A DNA stretch of 64,000 nucleotides from UBA6107 sp034430175 (GTDB lineage: Bacteria; Chloroflexota; Anaerolineae; Anaerolineales; Anaerolineaceae): contig DAOUFI010000032.1 of assembly GCA_034430175.1 (NCBI GenBank), forward strand, positions 1 through 64,000, read 5' to 3'. How positions within the stretch are numbered: position 1 is the first letter of the stretch; every line of letters starts with the position of its first letter. The position numbers and the translations under genes are program-made. Positions 26,272-34,908 of this stretch are shown in pieces. The notes under the pieces are model-generated. The model was not told the DNA's origin. It worked only from the letters and a program-made list of their open reading frames with translations, and did not search any database.

Positions 26272-27267
26272 TTACTTGTTCTTTTCCATCTCGCTCTTTG
26301 CCAGGGCGGTGAGTCCGCTCAACCCGCCCAGGTTCATCGAATCCACCGCACTGCTGGGGACGATCACCAGCGCGCCCTTATCCTTCATGCCCTCGAAAAG
26401 CATGTTCATAGCGCGCAGGTGTAGCGCCGTTGGGTTATCGGTGTAAGCCTTGGCGGCATCGGCAAAACTCGACGAGATTTGCATCTCTGATTCGCCAAGG
26501 ATGATGCGGGCCTGGCGTTCGCGCTCGGCCTGTGCCTGGCGGCTCATGGCGTCTTCAAGGTCAGGCGGGATGATGACATCGCGGATCTCGACGGATTGCA
26601 CGGTGATGCCCCAGGGAGTGGTACGTTCGTCGATGACCTTTTGCAATTGCTCATCCATCTTGGTTCGTCCCACCAGGATCTCCGCCAGACTCATCTGACC
26701 GATAACTTCGCGCAACGCGGTCTGGGAAGCCCAGGCAATGGCGTTGCGGTAATTCTGTACCTCAAGCGCGGCTTTTTCTGCGTCCCAAACCACCCAGAAG
26801 AGCACGGCGTCCACGTTGACTGGGACGGTGTCGCGGGTGAGAGTTTTTTCAGCCGAGAACGGTGTGACCATGACACGCTGGTCGATCCAACTGGCAACCG
26901 AATCCAGGATGGGGATGATCCAGAAGATGCCCGGACCTTTTAATCCATGAATCTTGCCCATTCGCAGCACAACAGCCTTTTCCCACTGATTTGCCATCTT
27001 GATGGCGAACAGGAAATAAGTTCCCAGCAGGATGATAGGGATAACGATGCTTGCGATCAGGTCATCGCTGTACTTGCCGCTGTTATCCATGAACGCGGCA
27101 ATTGTGATGGCAACGATCAACAAGACGATGAAAAGCGCCATTCCCACCGGACTGATGTGGTAATAATCTCCAGTCGGTTTACCCATCTTCGCTTGCGGTC
27201 TCACCGGCGACAGCGTGGTATTATCGATGTCGTCGTTGCTGATTTCTATTTTGTTCTTGTTTCTCAT
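26272..27267 (-). CDS. SPFH-domain slipin (stomatin-like protein)
   Basis: 331 residues: a polar N-terminus, two hydrophobic segments at about 43-60 and 70-90, and a complete SPFH/Band-7 domain starting at ANQWEKAVVLRMGKIHGLKGPGIFWIIP. It has the RDVIIPPDLEDAMSRQAQAERERQARI coiled-coil block and the late GALVIVPSSAVDSM. Slipins form membrane microdomain oligomers. It lies second in the GntR-led operon. The paired membrane serine protease often next to slipins is not present here. Confidence 0.93.
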   Translation of the reverse strand: MRNKNKIEISNDDIDNTTLSPVRPQAKMGKPTGDYYHISPVGMALFIVLLIVAITIAAFMDNSGKYSDDLIASIVIPIILLGTYFLFAIKMANQWEKAVVLRMGKIHGLKGPGIFWIIPILDSVASWIDQRVMVTPFSAEKTLTRDTVPVNVDAVLFWVVWDAEKAALEVQNYRNAIAWASQTALREVIGQMSLAEILVGRTKMDEQLQKVIDERTTPWGITVQSVEIRDVIIPPDLEDAMSRQAQAERERQARIILGESEMQISSSFADAAKAYTDNPTALHLRAMNMLFEGMKDKGALVIVPSSAVDSMNLGGLSGLTALAKSEMEKNK

Positions 27268-27291
27268 TTTTCTCCTCGCTTCTCTTAATCG

Positions 27292-27696
27292 TTATTCTGA
27301 TTCTCCGTCAGACCACTCGTTTATCTGCCGGTTAATGACTCGTTTCACTGTATCCAGATCGTTTCCCTGGCGTGCCAGATCAGATAAAAACCGTGCCACC
27401 TGAACTTCAAGGGTCTCGGCTTTCAATCGCTCTGCCATTCCTTCAGTTGGCTGGTCGAGGATGTAAGTACCCCGGCCCTGTTGTGTCGAGATCAAACCAG
27501 CCTCATCCAGCATGCGGTAAGCGCGGGCAACGGTGTTGAAATTCACTCGCAACTCTGAAGCCAACTGGCGAACAGTGGGGAGCTGGTCTCCAGGTTTCAA
27601 TTTGCCGGTGGCCAACAGTTGCTGAATCTGTTCGACCAGCTGAACATAGATTGGAACCCCGGAACGCAAGTCCAATGTCAAATCAAGCGGGTTCAC
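27292..27696 (-). CDS. GntR-family (YtrA-type) transcriptional regulator
   Basis: 134 residues. An N-terminal winged helix: VPIYVQLVEQIQQLL, LKPGDQLPTVRQLASELRVN and RAYRMLDEAGL, with the RGTYI wing. A short C-terminal helix pair follows without a ligand domain, as in the YtrA subgroup that controls ABC operons. The GTG start at 27696 has AAGGAGG seven bases upstream. It is the first gene of the slipin-PLDc_N-ABC operon and probably represses it through the repeat array at 27714. Confidence 0.92.
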   Translation of the reverse strand: MNPLDLTLDLRSGVPIYVQLVEQIQQLLATGKLKPGDQLPTVRQLASELRVNFNTVARAYRMLDEAGLISTQQGRGTYILDQPTEGMAERLKAETLEVQVARFLSDLARQGNDLDTVKRVINRQINEWSDGESE

Positions 27697-27713
27697 ATTT
27701 ATGCCTCCTTACA

Positions 27714-27745
27714 ATTGTATCATTGTATTATTGTATCATTGTATA
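27714..27745 (-). promoter_or_regulatory. Four tandem octamers: predicted GntR operator
   Basis: On the plus strand ATTGTATC, ATTGTATT, ATTGTATC and ATTGTATA follow without gaps. They overlap the minus 10 element and the start site region of the operon promoter and end about 18 bases before the GTG. Autoregulation by the GntR protein is the simplest reading. Confidence 0.75.
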
Positions 27746-27766
27746 TATCAGAACCGATCCTGTCAA
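27738..27766 (-). promoter_or_regulatory. Promoter of the GntR-ABC operon
   Basis: On the minus strand TTGACA (27761-27766) is followed after 17 bases by TACAAT (27738-27743). The minus 10 overlaps the first octamer of the operator. Confidence 0.8.
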
Positions 27767-27790
27767 GGGTAAACCTATGTATAAATAAAA

Positions 27791-27812
27791 TTCCCCGGCG
27801 AAAACCGGGGAA
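27791..27812 (-). terminator. Terminator downstream of sodA / candidate RNA
   Basis: TTCCCCGG pairs with CCGGGGAA around loop CGAAAA. On the minus strand AATTTTATTTATA follows. Confidence 0.75.
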
Positions 27813-27819
27813 TGTACGA

Positions 27820-27940
27820 TTGAGTGCACCTTGTGACTCAGAGGGGAGGACCATCGGGGGGTCCTTTGGTTCGTCCGCTTCCACCCTGTTTAGACGATAC
27901 CGAAATTAGATCCATCTACGACCGGGTCAGCGAAGGGTGC
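27820..27940 (-). ncRNA. Candidate structured RNA in the sodA 3' region
   Basis: The ends pair: ATTGAG-TG-CACC at about 27821-27832 with GGTGCTCAAT near 27927. Inside lie a second interrupted helix (TTGTGAC with GTCAGCGAA) and a GGACC/GGTCC hairpin near 27856-27872. The region is GC-rich, contains no reading frame, and ends in a terminator on the minus strand. It could be the 3' UTR of sodA or an independent small RNA. It does not match 6S, SRP or T-box elements that I can recognise. Confidence 0.3.
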
Positions 27941-27948
27941 TCAATTTG

Positions 27949-28566
27949 TTACCTGTATTTTTGATATTGCTCTTCAACGAAACTCCAGTTGACCACGCTC
28001 CAAAAAGCTTTGACGTAGTCCGGACGCCGGTTCTGGTATTTCAGATAATAGGCGTGCTCCCAAACATCCAGTGCCAACAAAGGTTTATGACCATCGCTGA
28101 GAGGGCTATCCTGGTTGGCAGTGGAATAAATCTGTAATTTCTTTTCGCCATCCAGCACAAGCCAGGCCCATCCCGACCCAAAGCGGGTAGTGGCTGCGGT
28201 GTTGAATTTTTCCATGAACATGTCGAGCGATCCAAAGGTTTTCACCAGATCAGCCAGCAACTCACCGGTGGGGGCTTTTTTGCCTCCTGGATTCAATATC
28301 TCCCAGAAAAGGGTATGGTTGGCGTGTCCGCCGCCGTTGTTGCGCACAGCGACGCGGATGGCTTCAGGAACCTTGTTCAGATCGCTGATCAATTTTTCGA
28401 TTGGGGTTCCATAAAGATCGGGAGCGGTTTCCAGCGCCTTGTTCAGGTTATTGACGTAAGCGGCATGGTGTTTGTCGTGATGAATCTCCATCGTCATGGC
28501 ATCTATAGCCGGTTCAAGAGCGTTGAAAGAAAATTTTAGTTCCGGAAGTTCGTAAAGATTTGACAT
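27949..28566 (-). CDS. sodA: Superoxide dismutase (Fe/Mn family)
   Basis: 205 residues, cytoplasmic (no signal). It converts superoxide to oxygen and hydrogen peroxide. Metal ligands are visible: His in MEIHHDKHHAAYV, His in GGHANHTLFW, and Asp and His in LALDVWEHAYYLKY. GGGHANH and GSGWAWL with the manganese-type second-shell pattern suggest Mn or cambialistic use. It is monocistronic. Confidence 0.96.
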   Translation of the reverse strand: MSNLYELPELKFSFNALEPAIDAMTMEIHHDKHHAAYVNNLNKALETAPDLYGTPIEKLISDLNKVPEAIRVAVRNNGGGHANHTLFWEILNPGGKKAPTGELLADLVKTFGSLDMFMEKFNTAATTRFGSGWAWLVLDGEKKLQIYSTANQDSPLSDGHKPLLALDVWEHAYYLKYQNRRPDYVKAFWSVVNWSFVEEQYQKYR

Positions 28567-28758
28567 AAGATTTTCTCTTTTGAATGATTTATTGTTTATT
28601 TATGATAATAATACTCCAAATTATCTAATATTTCAACTGGTTTTGATTAGAAATGTATAAGAGTTTCCAAAACCCATGAAAGGTTATACATGTACCTCGG
28701 GAAACGTAGTTTTTGCATTTGGGATGGCTATAATTAATACAACCTATAAGGAGAAAAT

Positions 28759-29103
28759 ATGATCGTCTTGACCGTCCTTAAATATCTGTCTGTTGTTGTC
28801 ACCCTTGCCACCGGTTTGATCTCAATCATTTGGCCGAAATCGATCAAAGGCTTCACCGGGCTTGAAGCGTCCAGCCCACGAGCGATCTCAGAGATCCGCG
28901 CGGTAATGGGCGGAGTTTTCGTTGGCCTTGGCGTGGCAGCTTTTATTTTGAACACGCCCGATGTCTACAAGATGCTTGGCATTGGCTATGCGTTTATCGC
29001 CGCTATTCGCGGTGTTTCAATCGTTGTGGACCGTTCGACCGATCGCTCCAACATCATTAGCCTGGTGACCGAGATTCTTCTAGCTTTGATACTTATCTGG
29101 TAG
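28759..29103 (+). CDS. DUF4345-type small membrane protein
   Basis: 114 residues with four hydrophobic helices and the conserved R-AVMGGVFVGLGVAAF motif in the second helix and a late RGVSIVVDR, typical of DUF4345 proteins of unknown function. AAGGAG lies seven bases before the ATG. It stands alone after sodA, which is divergent. Confidence 0.8.
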   Translation: MIVLTVLKYLSVVVTLATGLISIIWPKSIKGFTGLEASSPRAISEIRAVMGGVFVGLGVAAFILNTPDVYKMLGIGYAFIAAIRGVSIVVDRSTDRSNIISLVTEILLALILIW

Positions 29104-29259
29104 CCCAAAATCTGGGGTATAGAAAAGAGATCATCGGCATATCTTCGGTAAAAATAATTATTTCTAGAAATATTCACTATAAAAAACGCCTTTTTGAATT
29201 ATTTCTTGAAAAAACCTCGATTTTTCAATCGTTACAATTTGCTATAAAATTAGCCTGGA

Positions 29260-29300
29260 ATACGTGATTCGTCCGCAACCAAACCGGACGATTCACGTAT
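29260..29300 (+). repeat. 16-bp inverted repeat in the leader of the LiaF-like gene
   Basis: ATACGTGATTCGTCCG at 29260-29275 and CGGACGATTCACGTAT at 29285-29300 pair with one mismatch. The repeat sits about ten bases after a TATAAAAT minus 10 element (29243-29250) and before the ATG at 29335. It may be a 5' UTR hairpin or an operator. Confidence 0.6.
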
Positions 29301-29334
29301 ATTTAGTATCAAATATTGCAAGTTGAGGCACAAA

Positions 29335-30321
29335 ATGGAAAACCCCAAGAAACAACACTCTTTATTTTGGCCGATCCTACTGATCGGTATCGGTGTGATC
29401 TGCTTACTGGTGAACTTCAATGTGATTGCTCCGGTCAGCGTTGGCACTTTTGTACGTTTTTGGCCTATGTTGCTCGTTCTGATCGGTTTAGAGATACTCT
29501 TCGGCAAAAGAAATTCGTGGGTAGGTGGAGTGGTTGGCATCCTGACTGTTGGCTTGGTGATCTTTTTCCTGATCTTCGGTCCGAGTACCGGTGTGTCCAC
29601 TTCCCCGCAATCATCAGTAGATGTTTATTCTGCGCCGCTCGGTAATACAACCCACGTCAATTACAACCTGGAAACCGCCTCTGAATCCGTGGAAATTTCA
29701 GCCCTTAAAGACAGCCCCAATTTGATTTATGCAAGGCTGGCGCACCAGGGGACGATTAATTTTGACGTCAGCGGTGAGACCAACAAAACGGTTTTCCTCT
29801 CTGAGAATTATAATTCCGATTCCTGGTTGAACTGGAATTTCTCCTTCGATGAGACTAAATGGGAGATTGGTCTGGCGCCAGCCATTCCCACCGACTTGAG
29901 CCTGGACGGCGGCAGCGGATCTCTCAATGTTGACCTCAGTGGTTTGCAATTGGGATCTCTTACCGCCAGTCTCGGTTCCGGTTCATCGAGTTTCTACCTG
30001 CCCGAATCCAAAACTCCGATCGAGGCTTCTTTTGACAGTGGATCTGGCTCGGTAAATATCGTATTACCAAAATTCACCACCATCACCCTCACGCTGATGA
30101 GTGGCAGCGGCTCGATCCATATCGACATTCCTGATGGTGTTGAAGTCCGCATCGAGGTCAGCGACAGCGGATCCGGCAGCTTGAGCCTGCCCGATTCTCT
30201 CACCCGCGTCTCTGGAGACGTGGAAACTGGCGTCTGGGAATCAGCCGGGTACGCTACAGCGGTCAATCCCATCTATATCCACATCGTGGACCGCGGCTCG
30301 GGGAGCATTTCAATCGATTGA
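29335..30321 (+). CDS. LiaF/LiaI-type membrane domain with beta-rich 'toast-rack' ectodomain
   Basis: 328 residues. Residues about 8-85 form a LiaI/LiaF-like (DUF5668-type) membrane region with three to four hydrophobic segments (FWPILLIGIGV and FWPMLLVLIGLEILFG). From about 130 onward comes a repetitive beta-helix or toast-rack region rich in GSGS motifs (GGSGSLNVDLSG, SGSGSVNIVLP, SGSGSIHIDIP, SGSGSLSLP). Such proteins monitor or respond to envelope stress; here there is no two-component system next to it. GAGG lies upstream of the ATG at 29335. Confidence 0.82.
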   Translation: MENPKKQHSLFWPILLIGIGVICLLVNFNVIAPVSVGTFVRFWPMLLVLIGLEILFGKRNSWVGGVVGILTVGLVIFFLIFGPSTGVSTSPQSSVDVYSAPLGNTTHVNYNLETASESVEISALKDSPNLIYARLAHQGTINFDVSGETNKTVFLSENYNSDSWLNWNFSFDETKWEIGLAPAIPTDLSLDGGSGSLNVDLSGLQLGSLTASLGSGSSSFYLPESKTPIEASFDSGSGSVNIVLPKFTTITLTLMSGSGSIHIDIPDGVEVRIEVSDSGSGSLSLPDSLTRVSGDVETGVWESAGYATAVNPIYIHIVDRGSGSISID

Positions 30322-30343
30322 TCGTGAGATGACCAAAAAAAGG

Positions 30344-30375
30344 AAAAAGCACTTCATTTGCAGAAGTGCTTTTTT
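30344..30375 (+). terminator. Terminator after the LiaF-like gene
   Basis: AAAAAGCACTTC pairs with GAAGTGCTTTTT and runs into a T tract. Confidence 0.9.
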
Positions 30376-30394
30376 TATGGATTCTTACAATAAA

Positions 30395-31198
30395 TCAACC
30401 TATCCCAAGATTCATCGTTACCTGACATTCCGGAAGCGTGATATGGATTCTCCAGCTTTCCATCTGTTCCATATCGACAAAGAATGTTTTGGTTGACCAG
30501 AAATGATAATCACCCGGCTCAGCAGGCTCACCTACCGTGATCGGTCCAGAGTCGGAGAGACCAGGTCCCCAGGCCGCCGAACTGGGTTCAACGATAATCT
30601 TGAAGCTTGCTTTCTTGCCCAACCAATCTTCTGGGAACAACCCCATGATCCAATGGAATTCATATATCGAGCCTTCATTTCCATCATACTCAAGCGATGT
30701 TCCAAATTCCATATCGCACTGCGGTAAAGTTTTCGCTTGTTCAGTATAACTGATAATCAGGGCATAAGTTCCGTTGCCATAACTGGTAGCACAAGCTTTG
30801 GTAATGGTACCATCTTCACCTTCAGCGATCGTCGTAGCCATCTTCACCCATTTCGCTCCGTTCCACTGGTAGACATTACCTCTCCAACCAGCAGAATAAG
30901 TTGGGAAGGCAAAACAAAGTTGTTGCGATCCACTTTCGATCCCTGAAAGGATCAGAGCTTTCCCGCCAAATTGAACTTCGCCCTGATTGAACCCTGTCGG
31001 GTAAATCTTTTCACCATCCACGATCGAAGCGCCCATGATCTTTGCTGGGTCGACTATGGTAACCGTGAACGATGTATCTCCAGTGATCGCTACTGCTGTC
31101 GGTGGTGGCCAACTGGCAGCTTCCGCGGGTGTTATTCCAGTGACCATCAAACTGAACAAAAACATAATTGTGATAATTACTGAGATCTGCTTTTTCAT
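30395..31198 (-). CDS. Secreted protein with repeated Gly-Trp-x-Gly domain, unknown
   Basis: 267 residues. A classic signal peptide (MKKQISVIITIMFLF, cleavage near AEA-ASW). The body has a segment YSAGWRGNVYQWNGAKWVKM followed by a Cys-containing ACATSYGNGTYALI. This resembles the middle of the secreted protein at 32076-32516, so both share a domain. The rest is beta-rich with tryptophans and prolines. The start at 31198 has AAAGGAGG seven bases upstream. Function unknown; extracytoplasmic. Confidence 0.78.
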   Translation of the reverse strand: MKKQISVIITIMFLFSLMVTGITPAEAASWPPPTAVAITGDTSFTVTIVDPAKIMGASIVDGEKIYPTGFNQGEVQFGGKALILSGIESGSQQLCFAFPTYSAGWRGNVYQWNGAKWVKMATTIAEGEDGTITKACATSYGNGTYALIISYTEQAKTLPQCDMEFGTSLEYDGNEGSIYEFHWIMGLFPEDWLGKKASFKIIVEPSSAAWGPGLSDSGPITVGEPAEPGDYHFWSTKTFFVDMEQMESWRIHITLPECQVTMNLGIG

Positions 31199-31416
31199 TA
31201 ATCCTCCTTTAGGGATATGTTTCAAATTTCATTATATAAAGGCATATCTGCAAAATCAATAAACCTGATTATTACCAGGCTTGAATTTCTTGTGTTCTGA
31301 CTGGATAATGAATGCATACATTTTGATCGAAAGAATATGCGCAATCCGGGAGCGGTGCAATTCACTAATATATACTCGTTCAAGAGTTCGCTGAAAATAA
31401 AAAGAGGAGTGTACTT

Positions 31417-31875
31417 ATGGAATTCGCAATTCCGATAGTCTTCATCCTGGTTGGGGGTGGTTTGATCGCCCTGGCGGTGATTCAGCAGAGAAAAGCCAAC
31501 GCAGTAAAACTCTGGCCCACCACTCCCGGTGTGATCCTTTCATCCCGTCTGGAAAGCCACTACAGCCATGATTCCGATGGCGGCTCATCAATCACTTATT
31601 CCCCTGAGGTGGAATACAGCTACACTGTGGATGGGCAGATGCATATTGCCCGCCAGTTGGCTGTGGGTAAGGCCAACTACGATCATTTTATTGCCTCCCG
31701 CAAGTTGACTCCCTATCCACGGGGCGCCCAGGTCACCGTGCATTACGATCCAGCGGATCCCAATAACGCCGTGCTCGAGACAAAGGCCGCCGGCGGTGTG
31801 ATCTTGCTGACCATTGGTTTTATTTTCGTGGGGGTGGGTTTGGCTCTTTTGATCATCCAGCTGTTGTCGAAATAA
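31417..31875 (+). CDS. DUF3592-domain membrane protein
   Basis: 152 residues: an N-terminal membrane helix, an extracytoplasmic beta domain with the W-P-T-T-P-G-V-I and V-x-YSYTVDG motifs and the HYDPADPNNAVLE signature, and a C-terminal helix. This is the DUF3592 architecture; the role is unknown. AGAGGAG lies upstream of the ATG. Monocistronic. Confidence 0.85.
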   Translation: MEFAIPIVFILVGGGLIALAVIQQRKANAVKLWPTTPGVILSSRLESHYSHDSDGGSSITYSPEVEYSYTVDGQMHIARQLAVGKANYDHFIASRKLTPYPRGAQVTVHYDPADPNNAVLETKAAGGVILLTIGFIFVGVGLALLIIQLLSK

Positions 31876-32075
31876 TTGGCTGCTAATCAATATTTATAAT
31901 CATTTATGGTACCCATTTGATAAACAGACGTTTTGATAATGGCTTATTTGTAATGAGCTAAATGAACCAGTAATCACCGTGGATAAACAATTAATCTAAA
32001 AGAATAATAAGAAAACTTGTAAGAACTGAAAAAAAAGATCATAATAAACCTACTTTCAATGACAAGGAGGTTTCA

Positions 32076-32516
32076 ATGAAAAAATTTATTCTGGCGATTT
32101 CGGTAATTTCAATTATTGTCCTTTTATTGACTGCGTTTGACACAAGAAGTGTCCAGGCCTATTGGATACCAACACCCCAACCAGAGACCTGGAATACTGG
32201 TACCGAATTCAAGATTGATTTCTCCCTTAACCCACTTCCACATGAATGGGAACAGGCTCTTTCAAAGGGTGTAGAGATCACCGAACCCGGCACAATTTGC
32301 CATCCGTTTAGGAAAGGCTCGTACGGATGGACCGGATCGATCTATCAGCTCGTTGACGGGAGTTGGGTAAAACTCCCCACGACCCTGGCTTGGATCCCCA
32401 ATGAAGAAGGGACCTTCACTGCCTGCGCGGTAGCCCCGGCTGCCGGCAAATACGCATTCTTCGGTTATTTTGACCCGGCGCTTGCTCCGGTAAGGAAAAC
32501 AGAAGCACCGAAATAA
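32076..32516 (+). CDS. Small secreted protein sharing a domain with the 30395-31198 product
   Basis: 146 residues with a signal peptide (MKKFILAISVISIIVLLL, cleavage near VQA-YWI). Its centre (YGWTGSIYQLVDGSWVKLPTT, then TFTACAVAPAAGKYAFFGY) parallels the Trp/Tyr-rich segment of the secreted protein encoded about 1 kb upstream on the other strand. The two probably share a beta-sandwich-like unit. AAGGAGG lies seven bases upstream. Function unknown. It is followed by a good terminator. Confidence 0.75.
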   Translation: MKKFILAISVISIIVLLLTAFDTRSVQAYWIPTPQPETWNTGTEFKIDFSLNPLPHEWEQALSKGVEITEPGTICHPFRKGSYGWTGSIYQLVDGSWVKLPTTLAWIPNEEGTFTACAVAPAAGKYAFFGYFDPALAPVRKTEAPK

Positions 32517-32544
32517 TCACTGAATAGAACTTCGTTGATCCATA

Positions 32545-32574
32545 ATGGCACTCCTTTTTTGGAGTGCCATAATT
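32545..32574 (+). terminator. Terminator after the small secreted protein
   Basis: ATGGCACTCC pairs perfectly with GGAGTGCCAT around a T6 loop and is followed by AATTTTAT. Confidence 0.85.
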
Positions 32575-32682
32575 TTATCTTCCTCTTGAGAACAAACGAA
32601 ACCGTGACAGCAAAAATGTAATCCATGGACTGGATTTCTCCGTTATACTTGGGATGCAATCTTCATAAAATGGAGCCTTGAC

Positions 32683-33696
32683 ATGAAATTTCTCATCACC
32701 GGCGGCGCCGGTTACATTGGCAGCACCATCGCTTCGGCCCTCGAAGAGGCCGGGCACACCCCCGTGATCCTCGATTCGCTCGTCACCGGGCGCGAGGAGT
32801 TCACCCGCGGACGTATCTTCTACCGGGGTGACATTGCTGACGAAGCTCTGGTGACAAAGATCTTCAGCGAGCACCCCGACATCCAGGCCACGGTGCACTG
32901 TGCTGCGCTGATCATCGTGCCCGAGTCCGTCTCGGCACCCTACGACTATTACCTCGACAACGTCTCCAAATCGCTGGAGTTCTTCAACACCCTTCGCAAG
33001 CTTGGCAAGGGCAGGGTGGTCTTCAGCTCGTCGGCTTCGCTCTACGACGTCGTCCCCGGTTGGATGGTGACCGAAGACGCGCCGCTCAAGCCATCAAGCC
33101 CTTACGCGCGCACCAAGTATATGATGGAGATGATCCTCAAGGACTTCTGCTGCGCCTACGGCATGAAGGGTATCGCCCTGCGCTACTTCAACCCCATCGG
33201 CGCTGATCCAAAAATGCGCAGCGGACTCTACGTGAAGAACCCCACCCACGTGCTTGGCAAGCTGGTCGAGACCGCCCAGGGCCGTTTGCCGGTCTTCCAG
33301 ATCACCGGCACCCAGTACACCACCCGTGACGGCACGGGGATCCGCGATTACATCCACGTCTGGGACCTGGCCCGCGCGCACGTGCAGGCCCTGGCCGATT
33401 TCGACGCCGTGTTCCAGCGCGCAGGGGACCCCAAAGACAACTACCTGGTCATCAACCTGGGCACCGGCAAGGGCGTCACCGTCAAGGAACTGGTCGCCGC
33501 CTTCGAGAAGGTCTACGGTCAGACCATCAACAAGGTCGAGACCGAGCCGCGCCCCGGCGACGTGGCCGGCTCGTACTGCAACGCCGACACCGCCAAGCGG
33601 CTGCTCGGCTGGCAGGCTGAACTCTCCATCGAGCAGGGTATCTCCGATGCGCTCAAGTGGGATGAAAAGAGAAGCGAGTTATTGGGGAAAAAATAA
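32683..33696 (+). CDS. galE: UDP-glucose 4-epimerase (GalE-type)
   Basis: 337 residues, extended SDR family. The NAD-binding GGAGYIGS is at 7-14, SSSAS lies near residue 108, the catalytic YARTK (Tyr-x-x-x-Lys) near 140, and RYFNPIGADP and the C-terminal GTGKGVTVKELV with the RPGDVAG substrate-binding element are present. It interconverts UDP-glucose and UDP-galactose or their N-acetyl forms. Its codons are much more GC-rich than the DNA that follows. A second, divergent copy of its last 35 codons lies at 34909-35024. Confidence 0.93.
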   Translation: MKFLITGGAGYIGSTIASALEEAGHTPVILDSLVTGREEFTRGRIFYRGDIADEALVTKIFSEHPDIQATVHCAALIIVPESVSAPYDYYLDNVSKSLEFFNTLRKLGKGRVVFSSSASLYDVVPGWMVTEDAPLKPSSPYARTKYMMEMILKDFCCAYGMKGIALRYFNPIGADPKMRSGLYVKNPTHVLGKLVETAQGRLPVFQITGTQYTTRDGTGIRDYIHVWDLARAHVQALADFDAVFQRAGDPKDNYLVINLGTGKGVTVKELVAAFEKVYGQTINKVETEPRPGDVAGSYCNADTAKRLLGWQAELSIEQGISDALKWDEKRSELLGKK

Positions 33697-33749
33697 GATA
33701 TCTATTTTCTTAAAAACCGAGTATTTGACATCAAACTGAAATCAATACT

Positions 33750-34766
33750 TCAATCAGTGCCGATTTTTCTATTTAATAGGTCATCTTCTTTAAGATTGGT
33801 TATCCGGATAAATTCTTTGTTGCTAAACAAATTGCTAAGAAAAGGTTCCTTAACCGCCCTATACGCACATTTATAATCTTTTTGTATCGCCATCTCGAGG
33901 CAGGATAATGCCTCGTTAAAATTTTTCATTTCATTATTCGCCATTGCAACATAATATAAATCCTCACCCTCTTCAGGTAAAGTGCAATCGCATTTCCTTA
34001 ACTGCTCTCGCGCCATACGACCTTTATTTTGTCTTTGCAGAATCATGGTTTTTACCGCCATAGCACATAAATATGTCGGCCGTCTATCTAATGCTTTATC
34101 AATTTCCTGCAAAGCAAGCTCTTCTTTTCCAGTTTTTAGCCAAATTAATGCCTTTAAAGTCAATGCTTCAATATGCGATGGTGAATTCTGTAATATTTGG
34201 TTTAGATCATCGTGGGCATTCCCAAAATCTCCCAAATGGTAATATGCAATCGCGCGATGTAAAAGGATTTTATGTTTGTTTCCTTGGATTTGGCTGATTT
34301 TCAATCCATAACTCAAAGGGGCTATAGACTCTGAAAATTTGCCAACATTTACAAGAACCCGTCCGTAAAGAGTGAAAGTGTGGGTATTTTCTTTATCCAG
34401 CAAAGAGGATTTTTCCAACAATGGGATACAAGGCCAATACTGACCTTGATTGAATAATTCCCTCGCTTCCTTTGTTAACCTTCTTGCTTCAACAACTTTT
34501 TCTGTTTCAGATGGCCTAATTAGGACATAAATAATTGCAAATAGCAGAGAAAAACCAATTACTGTAAATGTGACGACATATCTATCCTTTGGATCATATT
34601 CACTAAAAATGGACCAGGTTAGAAAATCTACGATTCCAAAAACAGATATTAGGATATACCAAAATTGTTTAGGTAGATTCTTGAACCTGGCAAAGAAACC
34701 TTTGATTTTGCTTTTAAATAAAGTTTTTGATCCAGTCTCAGGTTCAGTTCTCATTTTTTCCCTCAT
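33750..34766 (-). CDS. TPR-repeat membrane-anchored protein, unknown
   Basis: 338 residues: a basic N-terminus, two membrane helices at about 35-52 and 66-82, then a series of TPR-like helical pairs (ARELFNQGQYWPCIPLLEKS, AIAYYHLGDFGNAHDDLNQI, ALIWLKTGKEELALQEIDKAL, MANNEMKNFNEALSCLEMAI). It would face the cytoplasm or form a membrane scaffold. Its AT-rich codons differ sharply from galE and holA. It is the first gene of the insert between the galE copies. An ATG four codons downstream is an alternative start. Confidence 0.75.
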   Translation of the reverse strand: MREKMRTEPETGSKTLFKSKIKGFFARFKNLPKQFWYILISVFGIVDFLTWSIFSEYDPKDRYVVTFTVIGFSLLFAIIYVLIRPSETEKVVEARRLTKEARELFNQGQYWPCIPLLEKSSLLDKENTHTFTLYGRVLVNVGKFSESIAPLSYGLKISQIQGNKHKILLHRAIAYYHLGDFGNAHDDLNQILQNSPSHIEALTLKALIWLKTGKEELALQEIDKALDRRPTYLCAMAVKTMILQRQNKGRMAREQLRKCDCTLPEEGEDLYYVAMANNEMKNFNEALSCLEMAIQKDYKCAYRAVKEPFLSNLFSNKEFIRITNLKEDDLLNRKIGTD

Positions 34767-34908
34767 TTTTTTAGTAAGGAGAAGAAATGTCTTCTAGCTA
34801 GTTCTTCCGCCCAATGAATTATTGATTATATTGATATAAATTGTCAAACAAAAGTAATCGCCAATTTCAGGCGAATCTATTATTAGTCATTTTACAAAAT
34901 CAAGTTCA

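Noticed and set aside
27714..27745. CRISPR-like short direct repeats
   Set aside because: Eight-base gapless repeats without spacers, overlapping a promoter; they fit an operator. No CRISPR array or cas gene is seen anywhere in the window.
27820..27940. T-box-like AGGGTGG word on the minus strand
   Set aside because: No specifier loop, no canonical TGGNACCGCG sequence, and no aminoacyl-tRNA synthetase or amino-acid gene downstream.
31970..32000. Isolated GTGGATAA sequence as a DnaA box
   Set aside because: A single imperfect box without neighbours; only the cluster at 63.3-63.7 kb is dense enough to matter.
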